From Companilactobacillus pabuli (GTDB taxonomy: Bacteria; Bacillota; Bacilli; Lactobacillales; Lactobacillaceae): a stretch of 64,000 nt of DNA. This document shows, piece after piece, positions 8,607 through 16,576 of the stretch. Numbering within the stretch: the first letter of the stretch is position 1; every line of letters starts with the position of its first letter. The stretch is from contig NZ_CP049366.1 of assembly GCF_014058425.1 (NCBI RefSeq), positions 1,984,001-2,048,000 of the forward strand, written 5' to 3'. The notes beneath the pieces are model-generated. The model was not told the DNA's origin. It did not search any database and saw only the letters and a list, made by a program, of their open reading frames with translations. The position numbers were made by a program, and so were the translations under genes.

Positions 8607-8773
8607 ATACAACAAATTTAATTCTATAAATAATACATTTAATCACTATTTTATTTATATTTAAATTACATAAATAATACTCATTAATAGTTTAAATGTG
8701 TACAAATGGACTATACTCATATCGTATATACATCGCCTTTTTGAGAATTCTTTTAAAGGAAGTGTTGTTTGTA

Positions 8774-11272
8774 ATGAGAAAATACGTTTTATTTTTCATT
8801 TTAACTATTCTTATAGGTCTCATTTATGTTTCAAACGATTATTCTACTAGCTCGGCGGATACTAACAGTGCTATCGCTTCTGCACCTGAAGGAATTGATA
8901 TCGATAAATACTTCTATCCTGTTACTCAACCATCTCCTTATGGAGAACATAATCCTTTCAAGACTAATTCTGCTTCAATAAAAAATAATTACATCCTAGA
9001 TTTAGCCGATGGTTATTCTACTTATGGTGCATTATGGGGGCGCGATGATATTAAAAATTATATTGATTTGCGCTATCCTCAAACAATTTCAGCCTGGTTA
9101 TATTTCGGATCTGACCAAGGATCAGATGTTTTTAACGGACAAGGGATGGCCCTAGTTTTACAAAATGATAGTCGAAAACAAGCTGCATTAGGTGCAGGAG
9201 GACAAGCTTTAGGTGTTGACGGATACGACCGGTCTACGAAAACACAAGCCAATGGTTCTGGCTTAATTGACTACTATACTACAAAATTTGACGATCCCAC
9301 TACAATTGCTAAAAGCGCTATTCAAAATAGTTTAGCGATTGAATTTGATACGCAAAAAAACGATGTGACTAATTCACAAGGAGATGCTCCAACAGCCTTT
9401 CAAACCTATTCGACTGGTAGTATTTGGAGATATCCATTCATAGTCTATCAACATGCAGATTACTCATTAAATGCGTTTGATACCGTAGATACTAGTATTG
9501 CTGCACCGAGTGATTTCCCAGACAACACCTTATTAGGGGCTTATTCCGGACAATTCGGTCACATTTCTTTTACTTTTCCATCCAATCCCAACTCCTATCA
9601 TTTAACAAATTTAGTCACTGGAACATCCAATAGTGATACTTATAGTCCTTTTACAAAAACTTACTCATTATTTCATACGGAAAACACCACGGCTTCCTTA
9701 ATTGACGGTACTGATTCACATAATCAAAACGTTGATTGGCATCATATGACTTTTACTTGGACTCCTCCAAAAGCTGGCAGCACAATCGGTAAAGCCACTT
9801 ATTATTTTAATGACAAAGATAAAGATGGTACGTTGAATCCAGTAAATACCGGTGGTCAATTCAACAAAAGTATTTCACACTCAGTAGACGTTAATACTGA
9901 TATTTTTCACTTGGCTAGTGGCCAACATACCGTATTATGGGGTTTTACCGGTGCGAATAGTGACAAACCAAGTCCAAAAGAAACTAGAATTGTAGCTAGC
10001 AAATTAGTCGATTTTGAATCCATTCCATCTCTAGTAGAAGCCCACGCCACCAGTTCAATCTTTGATCAAAATCTAAACAAAACTATCACTGAGGATTCGA
10101 CCGATAAAACAGTCTTAGGTGGTGACAAAGTAGCCCTTAACTATCAATTGAATTATGACAAAGGAAATGCCGACTGGAACAACATCAAAGCACATTTTAA
10201 TTTACCGGAGCACTTCAAACTAACTCCCGATGCTCAAGACAACATTGGAACCATCACTTACGCTAATGGCATGATTGAAGGCATCCCTGCAAGCTCTTTA
10301 GCAACTGATAAAACGTATATTTCGTACACCTTGCGTTCTCCCCTCAATACAAATGACAGCACTGCTAAAATCACGCTCAATGGAACTGTTAATAATACAA
10401 CGGGGAAAGATTTAGATATTATTAAACAACCAGCAAAGTTCGTCGGTGATACCAATATCAGTTCTACTGAAACACCTAGTTTTATTATCAAATATAATCC
10501 TACTTGGTCGATGTCTTTGAAACCACTGACAGATAAAAATTTATTATTCAAACAAGAGAATGCCACACTCGATATCAATCCTGAATTAACTTACAGCGAC
10601 AAACACGATTTCTATGATTCAGATAAAATCAAGTACACATTCAAAGTAGGCAGTCATATTTTTACGAAAGAGTTACCATCCAATTCTAATTCTGATACTT
10701 CAGAAAATACGATTGACCTACGTGAATTAATCGATAATGATGCTTCAAAAGTTGATTTCTGGTCGCTCTTTCCTAGTCAGACTGACGTTCCCGTTACGGT
10801 TTTTGTCACTGATAAAGACAATATCTCCACATCTCCGCAGACCTTCACCGTACATGTCTTACAAAATAAAATCTTGCAAATTAGAACTTCAAAAAACATT
10901 GAATTTTCCGACACTAATATTTTCGATACTAATAAAATTCTGCATCGTAAAACTAACTTTATTCTAGAAATAACTAGTTTTCGTGAGCCTTGGTCTTTAA
11001 GTGTCTCCACCACTCCTCTAAAAAATGGCGAAGAATTTTTTAATGGTTCACCAGTTTTTATTGATCAACAAAATTCTATTCATCCACTAACCGATGCTCC
11101 AACTTTCGTAACTGATGACCAAACTAGTCACGATCCAATAAAAGTTGATGATATTTCTCAAAAATGGAATAACAATTCAGGAATTTTACTAAAACAAAGT
11201 GGAAATTCTAAAATGGGAAAATACACTGGTACCTTGACTTGGACGGCCAGTGACATAGTTAAGAACTCCTAA
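8774..11272 (+). CDS. Large secreted surface protein with lectin-like and WxL-type domains
   Basis: The 832-residue product starts with a signal sequence (MRKYVLFFILTILIGLIYVS). Residues of about 60-420 resemble bacterial L-type-lectin-like surface domains: beta-rich, with ALVLQND, LAIEFDTQ and WHHMTFTWTPP segments typical of legume-lectin folds. The tail carries WxL-type signatures: PWSLSV, and near the C-terminus YTGTLTWT. WxL domains bind cell walls of Gram-positive bacteria without sortase. It has no LPXTG. A site AAAGGAAG precedes the ATG at 8774; the upstream in-frame ATG at 8696 gives a poorer signal sequence. Usual WxL cluster partners are not adjacent. Adhesion or polysaccharide binding is inferred. 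Confidence 0.75.
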   Translation: MRKYVLFFILTILIGLIYVSNDYSTSSADTNSAIASAPEGIDIDKYFYPVTQPSPYGEHNPFKTNSASIKNNYILDLADGYSTYGALWGRDDIKNYIDLRYPQTISAWLYFGSDQGSDVFNGQGMALVLQNDSRKQAALGAGGQALGVDGYDRSTKTQANGSGLIDYYTTKFDDPTTIAKSAIQNSLAIEFDTQKNDVTNSQGDAPTAFQTYSTGSIWRYPFIVYQHADYSLNAFDTVDTSIAAPSDFPDNTLLGAYSGQFGHISFTFPSNPNSYHLTNLVTGTSNSDTYSPFTKTYSLFHTENTTASLIDGTDSHNQNVDWHHMTFTWTPPKAGSTIGKATYYFNDKDKDGTLNPVNTGGQFNKSISHSVDVNTDIFHLASGQHTVLWGFTGANSDKPSPKETRIVASKLVDFESIPSLVEAHATSSIFDQNLNKTITEDSTDKTVLGGDKVALNYQLNYDKGNADWNNIKAHFNLPEHFKLTPDAQDNIGTITYANGMIEGIPASSLATDKTYISYTLRSPLNTNDSTAKITLNGTVNNTTGKDLDIIKQPAKFVGDTNISSTETPSFIIKYNPTWSMSLKPLTDKNLLFKQENATLDINPELTYSDKHDFYDSDKIKYTFKVGSHIFTKELPSNSNSDTSENTIDLRELIDNDASKVDFWSLFPSQTDVPVTVFVTDKDNISTSPQTFTVHVLQNKILQIRTSKNIEFSDTNIFDTNKILHRKTNFILEITSFREPWSLSVSTTPLKNGEEFFNGSPVFIDQQNSIHPLTDAPTFVTDDQTSHDPIKVDDISQKWNNNSGILLKQSGNSKMGKYTGTLTWTASDIVKNS

Positions 11273-11275
11273 ATT

Positions 11276-11300
11276 ATCGTTATAACGATAAGCTTTTTTT
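11276..11300 (+). terminator. Terminator after the surface protein gene
   Basis: Palindrome TTATCGTTATAACGATAA is followed by GC and seven T. Confidence 0.7.
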
Positions 11301-11309
11301 AAAACATAT

Positions 11310-11338
11310 TTGACAAACTAAAAATCAAGGTGTAGATT
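11310..11338 (+). promoter_or_regulatory. Promoter of the methionine T-box transcript
   Basis: TTGACA at 11310-11315, 17-base spacer, TAGATT at 11333-11338 preceded by TG. It lies about 45 bases upstream of stem I of the T-box. Confidence 0.6.
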
Positions 11339-11375
11339 AATCACCAATCAATTAATTAAAACTTGTTTAATTTTA

Positions 11376-11640
11376 TTAGACGTTGAAGAGAAGAGTAAGT
11401 TGTCGAGTAGTTTGAAGAGTGACCGCTAGATGGTGAAAAGGCGGAACGAAAGTTTAACTGAAGATGAGCTTGGAGTCTTACCTAGGTGCAAGCCAAAGGT
11501 ACGCAAGGATGCGATATCATCCCGGACATGTTAGTGTCGTTGAGGTATTTTGTGTAAGCAAAGTATAAATTAGGGTGGTATCACGGGAAATCGTCCCTAC
11601 AATTCAGATTTAGGTCTGTTTTGTAGGGGCGATTTTTTTT
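11376..11640 (+). promoter_or_regulatory. T-box riboswitch, methionine specifier
   Basis: The leader has T-box hallmarks: a stem I region with AGAGAAGAGTAAG near its 5' side, a specifier loop with GAAG-ATG-A (ATG at 11464-11466, a Met codon), the T-box sequence AGGGTGGTATCACGGG at 11572-11587, and a terminator whose arms read TCGTCCCTACAA and TTGTAGGGGCGA before an eight-T run. Uncharged tRNA-Met would pair with the specifier and with the T-box bulge, stabilise the antiterminator and let transcription reach the methyltransferase gene. The Met specifier agrees with the downstream product. Confidence 0.92.
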
Positions 11641-11696
11641 ACTGTCTCTTTGTGGCTATGCCACTTAGAGACAGTTATGGGGAAGCCTTAGCTTCC
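11641..11696 (+). repeat. Two hairpins between T-box terminator and coding region
   Basis: The first pairs ACTGTCTCTTTGTGGC with GCCACTTAGAGACAGT (11641-11674). The second pairs GGAAGC with GCTTCC (11682-11695). Neither has a T run, so they are not terminators. They may be a small palindromic insertion in the leader or an mRNA-stabilising element. Confidence 0.45.
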
Positions 11697-11780
11697 GTAT
11701 TCCTTGTATTTTTAAACTCCTAACTCTTTTCACTACCACCAACTAAAAATTAAATAAGCAATTTCAGGAGGAAAATAAAT

Positions 11781-12908
11781 ATGACAGTAAAAACAGCAAA
11801 TAAAATCGGATTCCAACATGTAGGAAGTTTTCTTAGACCGGAAGAATTAAAACAAGCACGTAAGGATTTCAACAACAAAAAAATCTCTCAAGCAGAACTT
11901 ACATCCGTTGAAGATAAGGCAATAAAGGACTTAGTCGACAAAGAAGTCAAAGTTGGCTTAGATTACGCTACTGATGGTGAATTCCGCCGTTCTTATTGGC
12001 ATCTTGACTTCTTCTGGGGCTTTGAAGGTATCGATCACATTCATTACGGCGAAGGTTATCATTTTGCTCATGAAGAAACTCGTGACGACACAGCTATCCT
12101 TTCTGGAAAAATCAAATTTAATAAAGATACTCACCCATTCATCAAACATTTCGATTATTTGAAATCATTGACTGACAACTTGGATATCGAACCTAAACAA
12201 ACTATCCCCGCTCCATCACAACTTTATATCGAACTCATTCGTGGAACTAACGACGATAAGATCAAAGAATTTTATCCTAACATCGAAGACCTTTATTCAG
12301 ATATCGAACAAGCTTATCACGAGGCTATCTTGGCCTTTTACGATGAAGGTGCTCGAGTAATCCAATTAGACGACTGTTCATGGGGCTTGTTCTTAGATGA
12401 CAAATTTCTTTCAACTCCAGACGGACAAGCTTATGCTAACTCCGGTATTCAAGATATCTTGTTGAACCTTAACAACAAAGCTATCGAAAACTTGCCTGAA
12501 GATTTAACTATCAACACACACGTCTGTCGTGGTAACTATCATTCAGATTTTGCTTTCTCCGGTGGTTATGGTCCCGTCGCTGACACACTCTTTGCTAAAG
12601 AAAATGTCGACACTTACTTCCTCGAATACGACTCAAAACGTGCTGGTGGCTTTGAACCTCTAGCTAAAGTTTCTGGCGACAAGAAAGTTGTTCTCGGACT
12701 TTTGACTACTAAATCTGGTGAACTAGAAAATCGTCAAGACATTATCGATCGTATCAAAGAAGCTAGTCAATATTTGCCACTAGACCGCCTCTGGTTATCA
12801 ACTCAATGTGGCTTCGCATCTACTGAAGAAGGCAACGTTTTGACCGAAGATCAAGAATGGGCTAAATTAAAACTCGTCAAATCAATTCAAGATGAAATCT
12901 GGGGTTAA
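11781..12908 (+). CDS. MetE C-terminal-domain-type methyltransferase (YxjG/YxjH-like)
   Basis: This 375-residue protein corresponds to the catalytic C-terminal half of cobalamin-independent methionine synthase, the size of B. subtilis YxjG/YxjH rather than full MetE (about 750 residues). Its TIM barrel should bind zinc and homocysteine; HVCRGNYH, with a His and Cys, and the later TQCGF hold expected zinc ligands. HVGSFLRPEEL at the N-terminus is typical. It probably makes methionine from homocysteine and a methyl donor that is not certain without the N-terminal domain. The Met T-box upstream confirms a methionine role. RBS AGGAGG is at good spacing. Confidence 0.88.
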   Translation: MTVKTANKIGFQHVGSFLRPEELKQARKDFNNKKISQAELTSVEDKAIKDLVDKEVKVGLDYATDGEFRRSYWHLDFFWGFEGIDHIHYGEGYHFAHEETRDDTAILSGKIKFNKDTHPFIKHFDYLKSLTDNLDIEPKQTIPAPSQLYIELIRGTNDDKIKEFYPNIEDLYSDIEQAYHEAILAFYDEGARVIQLDDCSWGLFLDDKFLSTPDGQAYANSGIQDILLNLNNKAIENLPEDLTINTHVCRGNYHSDFAFSGGYGPVADTLFAKENVDTYFLEYDSKRAGGFEPLAKVSGDKKVVLGLLTTKSGELENRQDIIDRIKEASQYLPLDRLWLSTQCGFASTEEGNVLTEDQEWAKLKLVKSIQDEIWG

Positions 12909-12914
12909 TAATTA

Positions 12915-12943
12915 TTGATAACGCTTTCATAAGCAACTATAAT
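12915..12943 (+). promoter_or_regulatory. Promoter of the 22-residue peptide gene
   Basis: TTGATA at 12915-12920, exact 17-base spacer, TATAAT at 12938-12943. Transcription should start near 12950, just before the peptide ribosome site. Confidence 0.75.
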
Positions 12944-12979
12944 ATAGGTAGAAAGAATAGTTACTGGAGGTGTTTGACT

Positions 12980-13048
12980 ATGATGGAATTAATTGCCAAA
13001 TTATTCAACAAGATTGTAGACTACACCCTTAACTTCGATTGGTGGTAA
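12980..13048 (+). CDS. 22-residue amphipathic peptide (PSM-like)
   Basis: The ORF encodes MMELIAKLFNKIVDYTLNFD ending in two Trp. Hydrophobic residues recur at i, i+1, i+4, i+5 (L4, I5, L8, F9, I12, V13) with Glu, Lys, Asn and Asp opposite, giving a strong amphipathic helix. It has its own near-consensus promoter and a TGGAGG site 9 bases before the first ATG (12980) and 12 before the second. No leader or export motif is present, as in phenol-soluble modulins or leaderless bacteriocins. A perfect palindrome follows two bases after the stop. No family is recognised. A membrane-active peptide, type I toxin or regulatory leader for the YxeA-like gene are all possible. Confidence 0.55.
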   Translation: MMELIAKLFNKIVDYTLNFDWW

Positions 13049-13049
13049 G

Positions 13050-13065
13050 CTTACAGATCTGTAAG
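13050..13065. repeat. Perfect 16-base palindrome
   Basis: CTTACAGATCTGTAAG lies between the small peptide gene and the YxeA-like gene. It lacks a T run. It could be a dyad operator or a processing hairpin. Confidence 0.5.
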
Positions 13066-13135
13066 AATAATGTAAGTGAATCAAATGTCCTAAAAAACAA
13101 AAAACTCTTAAGATACTTTTCAGGAGGTAATTCAA

Positions 13136-13519
13136 ATGAGAAGTTTTTTAAGAGTTTTTTTGTTGGGTATTTTTCTATTAGTAATTGGATATTTAGGGGC
13201 CTGTGTGGGTCTCAAAGATAATACGAGTGCAGCTGGTCAAGCATTCAACCAATTTAATATTTTGGTTAAAGAAGAACCACGTTACGTCAAAATCGATAAT
13301 GCCAAAGCAGTTGACGAAGATGGTTATGGTAATTACAATTACACTTTACCTAGTTATGATCAAAAGGGTCAAGAACATCCCATTAAGTTCACTGGTATGG
13401 GTAAATTAAAACAAGGTCACTATTTGAAATTAACCACTAAGGGTACTTATGTCATCACGTATCAAGAAGCCTTTGAACAAAATATTCCACATAATGTTTA
13501 CGAAAAATTAAATAAATAG
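13136..13519 (+). CDS. YxeA-family (DUF1093) secreted protein
   Basis: A 127-residue protein with an N-terminal hydrophobic segment (residues 6-25) and a beta-rich remainder typical of YxeA/DUF1093. The family has no known biochemical role and is usually exported. The sequence YLGAC at about 19-23 could act as a lipobox, so a lipoprotein is possible but not certain. AGGAGG precedes the ATG. It may share a transcript with the 22-residue peptide gene 87 bases upstream, because I see no terminator with a T run between them. Confidence 0.75.
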   Translation: MRSFLRVFLLGIFLLVIGYLGACVGLKDNTSAAGQAFNQFNILVKEEPRYVKIDNAKAVDEDGYGNYNYTLPSYDQKGQEHPIKFTGMGKLKQGHYLKLTTKGTYVITYQEAFEQNIPHNVYEKLNK

Positions 13520-13586
13520 CGTTTGACCAGCCCAATCTAAATAACTAGAATAAATAAGTTACTACTTTTAGATTAGGAGCACTAAA

Positions 13587-14960
13587 TTGTCAAAACAAAT
13601 TAAGAAATCACTATTTATCATGGTCTTCGGGACCTTCTTCGGTGTTTTGTGCTCTACTTTGATGAACACAGCTCTACCTACTTTTATGCGCGTCTTTAAT
13701 GTCAACTCTTCTACTGTACAGTGGTTGACGAATGGCTACACGTTGGTCAACGCAATTATGATTCCAACGAGTGCCTATTTTATTAAGAAATTCTCTTTCC
13801 GGCATCTATTTATTGCCTTTAGTTCAATATTCTTAGTCGGAACAATCCTTGGGGCAATTGCTAACACCTTTATGCTAGTTATCATCGGTCGTATGATTCA
13901 AGCTATCGGAACTGGAATGATGATGCCTTTAGTTAACGTCCTAGCGATGCAATACACTACTAGAGACAAACAAGGAGCCGTTATGGGGATTATTGGCTTA
14001 GCCTTTAATTTCTCTCCTATTATCGGTCCAACCTTGTCAGGTGTGATTTTACAGTACTTCCCTTGGCAATACTTATTCATTTTGATTTTGCCATTTATCA
14101 TTGCGGTCGTACTGTTATCAATTTTTCAACTACCACAAGTTGAAACGAGTGAAAATCCCAAATTCGACGTTCCAAGTTTGATTACGATCAGTTTAGGATT
14201 ACTCTTCCTTTTAACTGGCTTTTCAAACATTGGTCAATCTCAATTTCTATCTTTCAACGTTTTAGGATTCACAGCCATCGGTTTAATACTAATTGTTATT
14301 TTCTCAATTATGGAAAATAAAGCTGATAGTCCCATTATTAATTTTGAAATTTTTAAACATTCACAATTCTCAGTCGCTACAACCATCAATATGTTAATTG
14401 TTTTGACTATGTACGGAAATACGATTTTACTACCATTGATGATTCAGAATATTTTACACAAGAGTCCGTTAATTTCTGGTTTGGCCTTATTACCAGGTGC
14501 CGTTTTAACTGGTTTCATGTCACCCGTCAGTGGCCGTCTATTCGATAAATATCCCATTAGACGTATCGTTGTTACTGGTGTTTTAATTGACTGTTTTGGT
14601 ACCTTTATGCAGGCTGTAATCGATGTTAATGCATCAGTTTTAATGTTAACGTTAGGGCAAATGATTCGTCAGTTAGGTTTAGTCTTGATCTTGATTCCTA
14701 TTCAAACTCAAGCCTTGAGTGCCTTACCTAAGAAATATTTGTCCGATGGTGTAGCAACTTTCAATACACTCAGACAAATTGCCGCTTCCTTTGGAACAGC
14801 GATTATCATTGCCGTTATCACAATGGCCGACAAAATCATTACTGGCAGTACAGTCAATCAATCCGTTGGTATACAAGCAGGATTCCTAGCTTGTTTGGGA
14901 TTCTTGATTGTAGCCTTTATTTTGACATTTAAATTACATCGTTCTGAAACTTTGGACTAA
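13587..14960 (+). CDS. MFS drug exporter, DHA2 (EmrB/QacA) family
   Basis: A 457-residue permease with about 14 hydrophobic helices. The N-terminal pattern MNTALPTFMRVF and VQWLTNGYTLVNA are typical of DHA2 proton-driven multidrug exporters; GRMIQAIGTGMMMPL is the family motif in helices 4-5, and GPTLSGVILQ resembles antiporter motif C. The start codon is TTG at 13587 with AGGAGC seven bases upstream. Substrate unknown. It stands alone, followed by a strong terminator. Confidence 0.87.
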   Translation: MSKQIKKSLFIMVFGTFFGVLCSTLMNTALPTFMRVFNVNSSTVQWLTNGYTLVNAIMIPTSAYFIKKFSFRHLFIAFSSIFLVGTILGAIANTFMLVIIGRMIQAIGTGMMMPLVNVLAMQYTTRDKQGAVMGIIGLAFNFSPIIGPTLSGVILQYFPWQYLFILILPFIIAVVLLSIFQLPQVETSENPKFDVPSLITISLGLLFLLTGFSNIGQSQFLSFNVLGFTAIGLILIVIFSIMENKADSPIINFEIFKHSQFSVATTINMLIVLTMYGNTILLPLMIQNILHKSPLISGLALLPGAVLTGFMSPVSGRLFDKYPIRRIVVTGVLIDCFGTFMQAVIDVNASVLMLTLGQMIRQLGLVLILIPIQTQALSALPKKYLSDGVATFNTLRQIAASFGTAIIIAVITMADKIITGSTVNQSVGIQAGFLACLGFLIVAFILTFKLHRSETLD

Positions 14961-14962
14961 GA

Positions 14963-15003
14963 AATATCCTATAAAGAGTTCGCCTCTTTATAGGATATTT
15001 TGT
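14963..15003 (+). terminator. Terminator after the DHA2 exporter gene
   Basis: AAATATCCTATAAAGAG and CTCTTTATAGGATATTTT form a 16-base stem with a TTCG-containing loop. Confidence 0.88.
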
Positions 15004-15033
15004 TTGGTTTGACTGTTAATTTTCTATGTAAAT

Positions 15034-15047
15034 ACAATTATAATTGT
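15034..15047. promoter_or_regulatory. Palindrome over the -10 region of the diguanylate cyclase gene
   Basis: ACAATTATAATTGT is a perfect 14-base palindrome overlapping a plausible promoter (TTGACT near 15009, TACAAT near 15033). A repressor binding here would block RNA polymerase. This is a candidate operator only. Confidence 0.4.
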
Positions 15048-15076
15048 TATATATCATAAAGAGGAGGAATTAATAT

Positions 15077-16213
15077 TTGTTAACTAGTTCATTTCTAGAC
15101 GTGTCTTCGTTATTACCGAGTCTATTTTATATCCTAGGAGCCTTTTTAGTTTTCCAAGTATTATTCTCCGGTATCAAAGTTCTTCTCAATAAGATGGCGG
15201 TTCATTATGATTCCTATTCTTTAAGAGCTGCTTTGGGAGTCATTTACATCATGTCGCTTCTGTTTTATATGGAAATAACGGCTACAAACGTACAGCATTC
15301 TTGGATCTATATTAATTTTGAATTAATTTCAGTTATTTTCTATACAGTGATTCTCAGTGCCAACAAACACTATTATTACTATTTCTTCCCTTTGATATTG
15401 TTAGCATTCATGGTTTTAAATTCAGCGCTAACGAGTTGGGAATCTTGGTGTCTATCATTTGATCTGATCGTCTTTTATCAAGCTTTGAACTATATTAAAA
15501 ATCACACCAAAAACAAGTTTCCATTCTTCAAATATTTAATCGCTAGTGTCATCTTTGGATCTCTTTATTGGTTTTTTGCCAAAATTAAATTTAACATCAG
15601 TAATCCTATGTTTATTCATCAACTAACTTCATTATTCGTTATGGAATTATTTACGATTGGATACATTGCTGTCTTGTTCTCTGACCTAGAATCAAGAGCC
15701 TCTTTATTCAGAGATGCTACCCATGATCGGCTCACACATGCCTTTAATTACGATGCTTTTGACATTGATCTTCGAGCCATCTTCAAAGAGGACAATCAAC
15801 CTAATACCAAATTTACCATGATGATGTTTGATATCGATCACTTCAAGAATATCAATGATACTTATGGTCATTTAGCTGGTGATGCGGTTTTAAAAGAAGT
15901 CGTTCAAATCGTTCAAAAAGTACTCAAACAAAGTGATCCTAAAATTAAGTTATACCGAACTGGCGGTGAAGAATTTAACGTCATTTTTCCTAACTACAAG
16001 GTTGAAGAAACGACTGATATTGTTAACAAGATCTTCTCAGCTATCAATTCAACAACAATACACCTCAAAGAAAACGACATTAACATCACTGCTTCATTTG
16101 GAGTTTCAGAAATTAGTCCTCACGATGTTTCAATAACTGATTTTTATTCACGTGTCGATAAAGCTTTATATCATTCAAAACAAAATGGCCGTAATAAAAT
16201 TACAACCGTATAA
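15077..16213 (+). CDS. Membrane-bound diguanylate cyclase (GGDEF)
   Basis: This 378-residue protein has about six N-terminal hydrophobic helices (residues 10-205), a short linker and a GGDEF domain (about 215-378). The active-site loop is RTGGEEF (GGEEF at 296-300). FDIDHFKNINDTYGH provides the metal-binding Asp and the usual Lys/Asn-rich segment, so synthesis of cyclic di-GMP from GTP is expected. The RxxD inhibitory site normally five residues before GGEEF is absent, so product inhibition may be lost. No EAL or PilZ protein is seen nearby. Start is TTG with GAGGAGG upstream. Complete c-di-GMP systems are uncommon in lactobacilli. Confidence 0.9.
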   Translation: MLTSSFLDVSSLLPSLFYILGAFLVFQVLFSGIKVLLNKMAVHYDSYSLRAALGVIYIMSLLFYMEITATNVQHSWIYINFELISVIFYTVILSANKHYYYYFFPLILLAFMVLNSALTSWESWCLSFDLIVFYQALNYIKNHTKNKFPFFKYLIASVIFGSLYWFFAKIKFNISNPMFIHQLTSLFVMELFTIGYIAVLFSDLESRASLFRDATHDRLTHAFNYDAFDIDLRAIFKEDNQPNTKFTMMMFDIDHFKNINDTYGHLAGDAVLKEVVQIVQKVLKQSDPKIKLYRTGGEEFNVIFPNYKVEETTDIVNKIFSAINSTTIHLKENDINITASFGVSEISPHDVSITDFYSRVDKALYHSKQNGRNKITTV

Positions 16214-16214
16214 A

Positions 16215-16247
16215 AAAAGAGCTAACGGATTTTCCGTCAGCTCTTAT
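16215..16247 (+). terminator. Terminator after diguanylate cyclase gene
   Basis: AGAGCTAACGG and CCGTCAGCTCT with an ATTT loop; A and T runs on both sides allow action in both directions. Confidence 0.82.
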
Positions 16248-16257
16248 TTATTACTAA

Positions 16258-16392
16258 TTATTTTGATTCTTTTGTTTCACGGCTCTTCAAGAAGTCAAGA
16301 ACAGCTTGTGTGTTAGCGCGTTTTTCTGCACCATTTTTTTGGTTTACAGGACGGCGGTGGCCAGTCATACCTTTATGTGTATTTTGTGACAT
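16258..16392 (-). CDS. 44-residue basic protein of unknown function
   Basis: The ORF begins MSQNTHKGMTGHRRP and ends LKSRETKESK. AAGGAGGG lies eight bases before the ATG. It is rich in Lys, Arg, His and Asn with no hydrophobic segment, so it is cytoplasmic and may bind nucleic acid or ribosomes. The codon use resembles well-expressed neighbours. It stands between two terminators as its own unit. I do not recognise a family. Confidence 0.65.
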   Translation of the reverse strand: MSQNTHKGMTGHRRPVNQKNGAEKRANTQAVLDFLKSRETKESK

Positions 16393-16497
16393 CTAAAAAA
16401 CCCTCCTTCCCGTTATTACATTTAACTTATTTTATTAACCCTATTATTATAAGAGAATCGGTTATATTTTTCAACCTCAAATTTACATTCATGGCAT

Positions 16498-16540
16498 AAA
16501 AAAAACTAATCAATTACCATCTTGATCAGTTCTTTTTTGT
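16498..16540 (-). terminator. Terminator after the second DHA2 exporter
   Basis: On the minus strand AACTGATCA pairs with TGATTAGTT, followed by T6. Confidence 0.7.
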
Positions 16541-16576
16541 ATCAATTGTTTTTTACTGAAAAACTTTGCGACTAGT

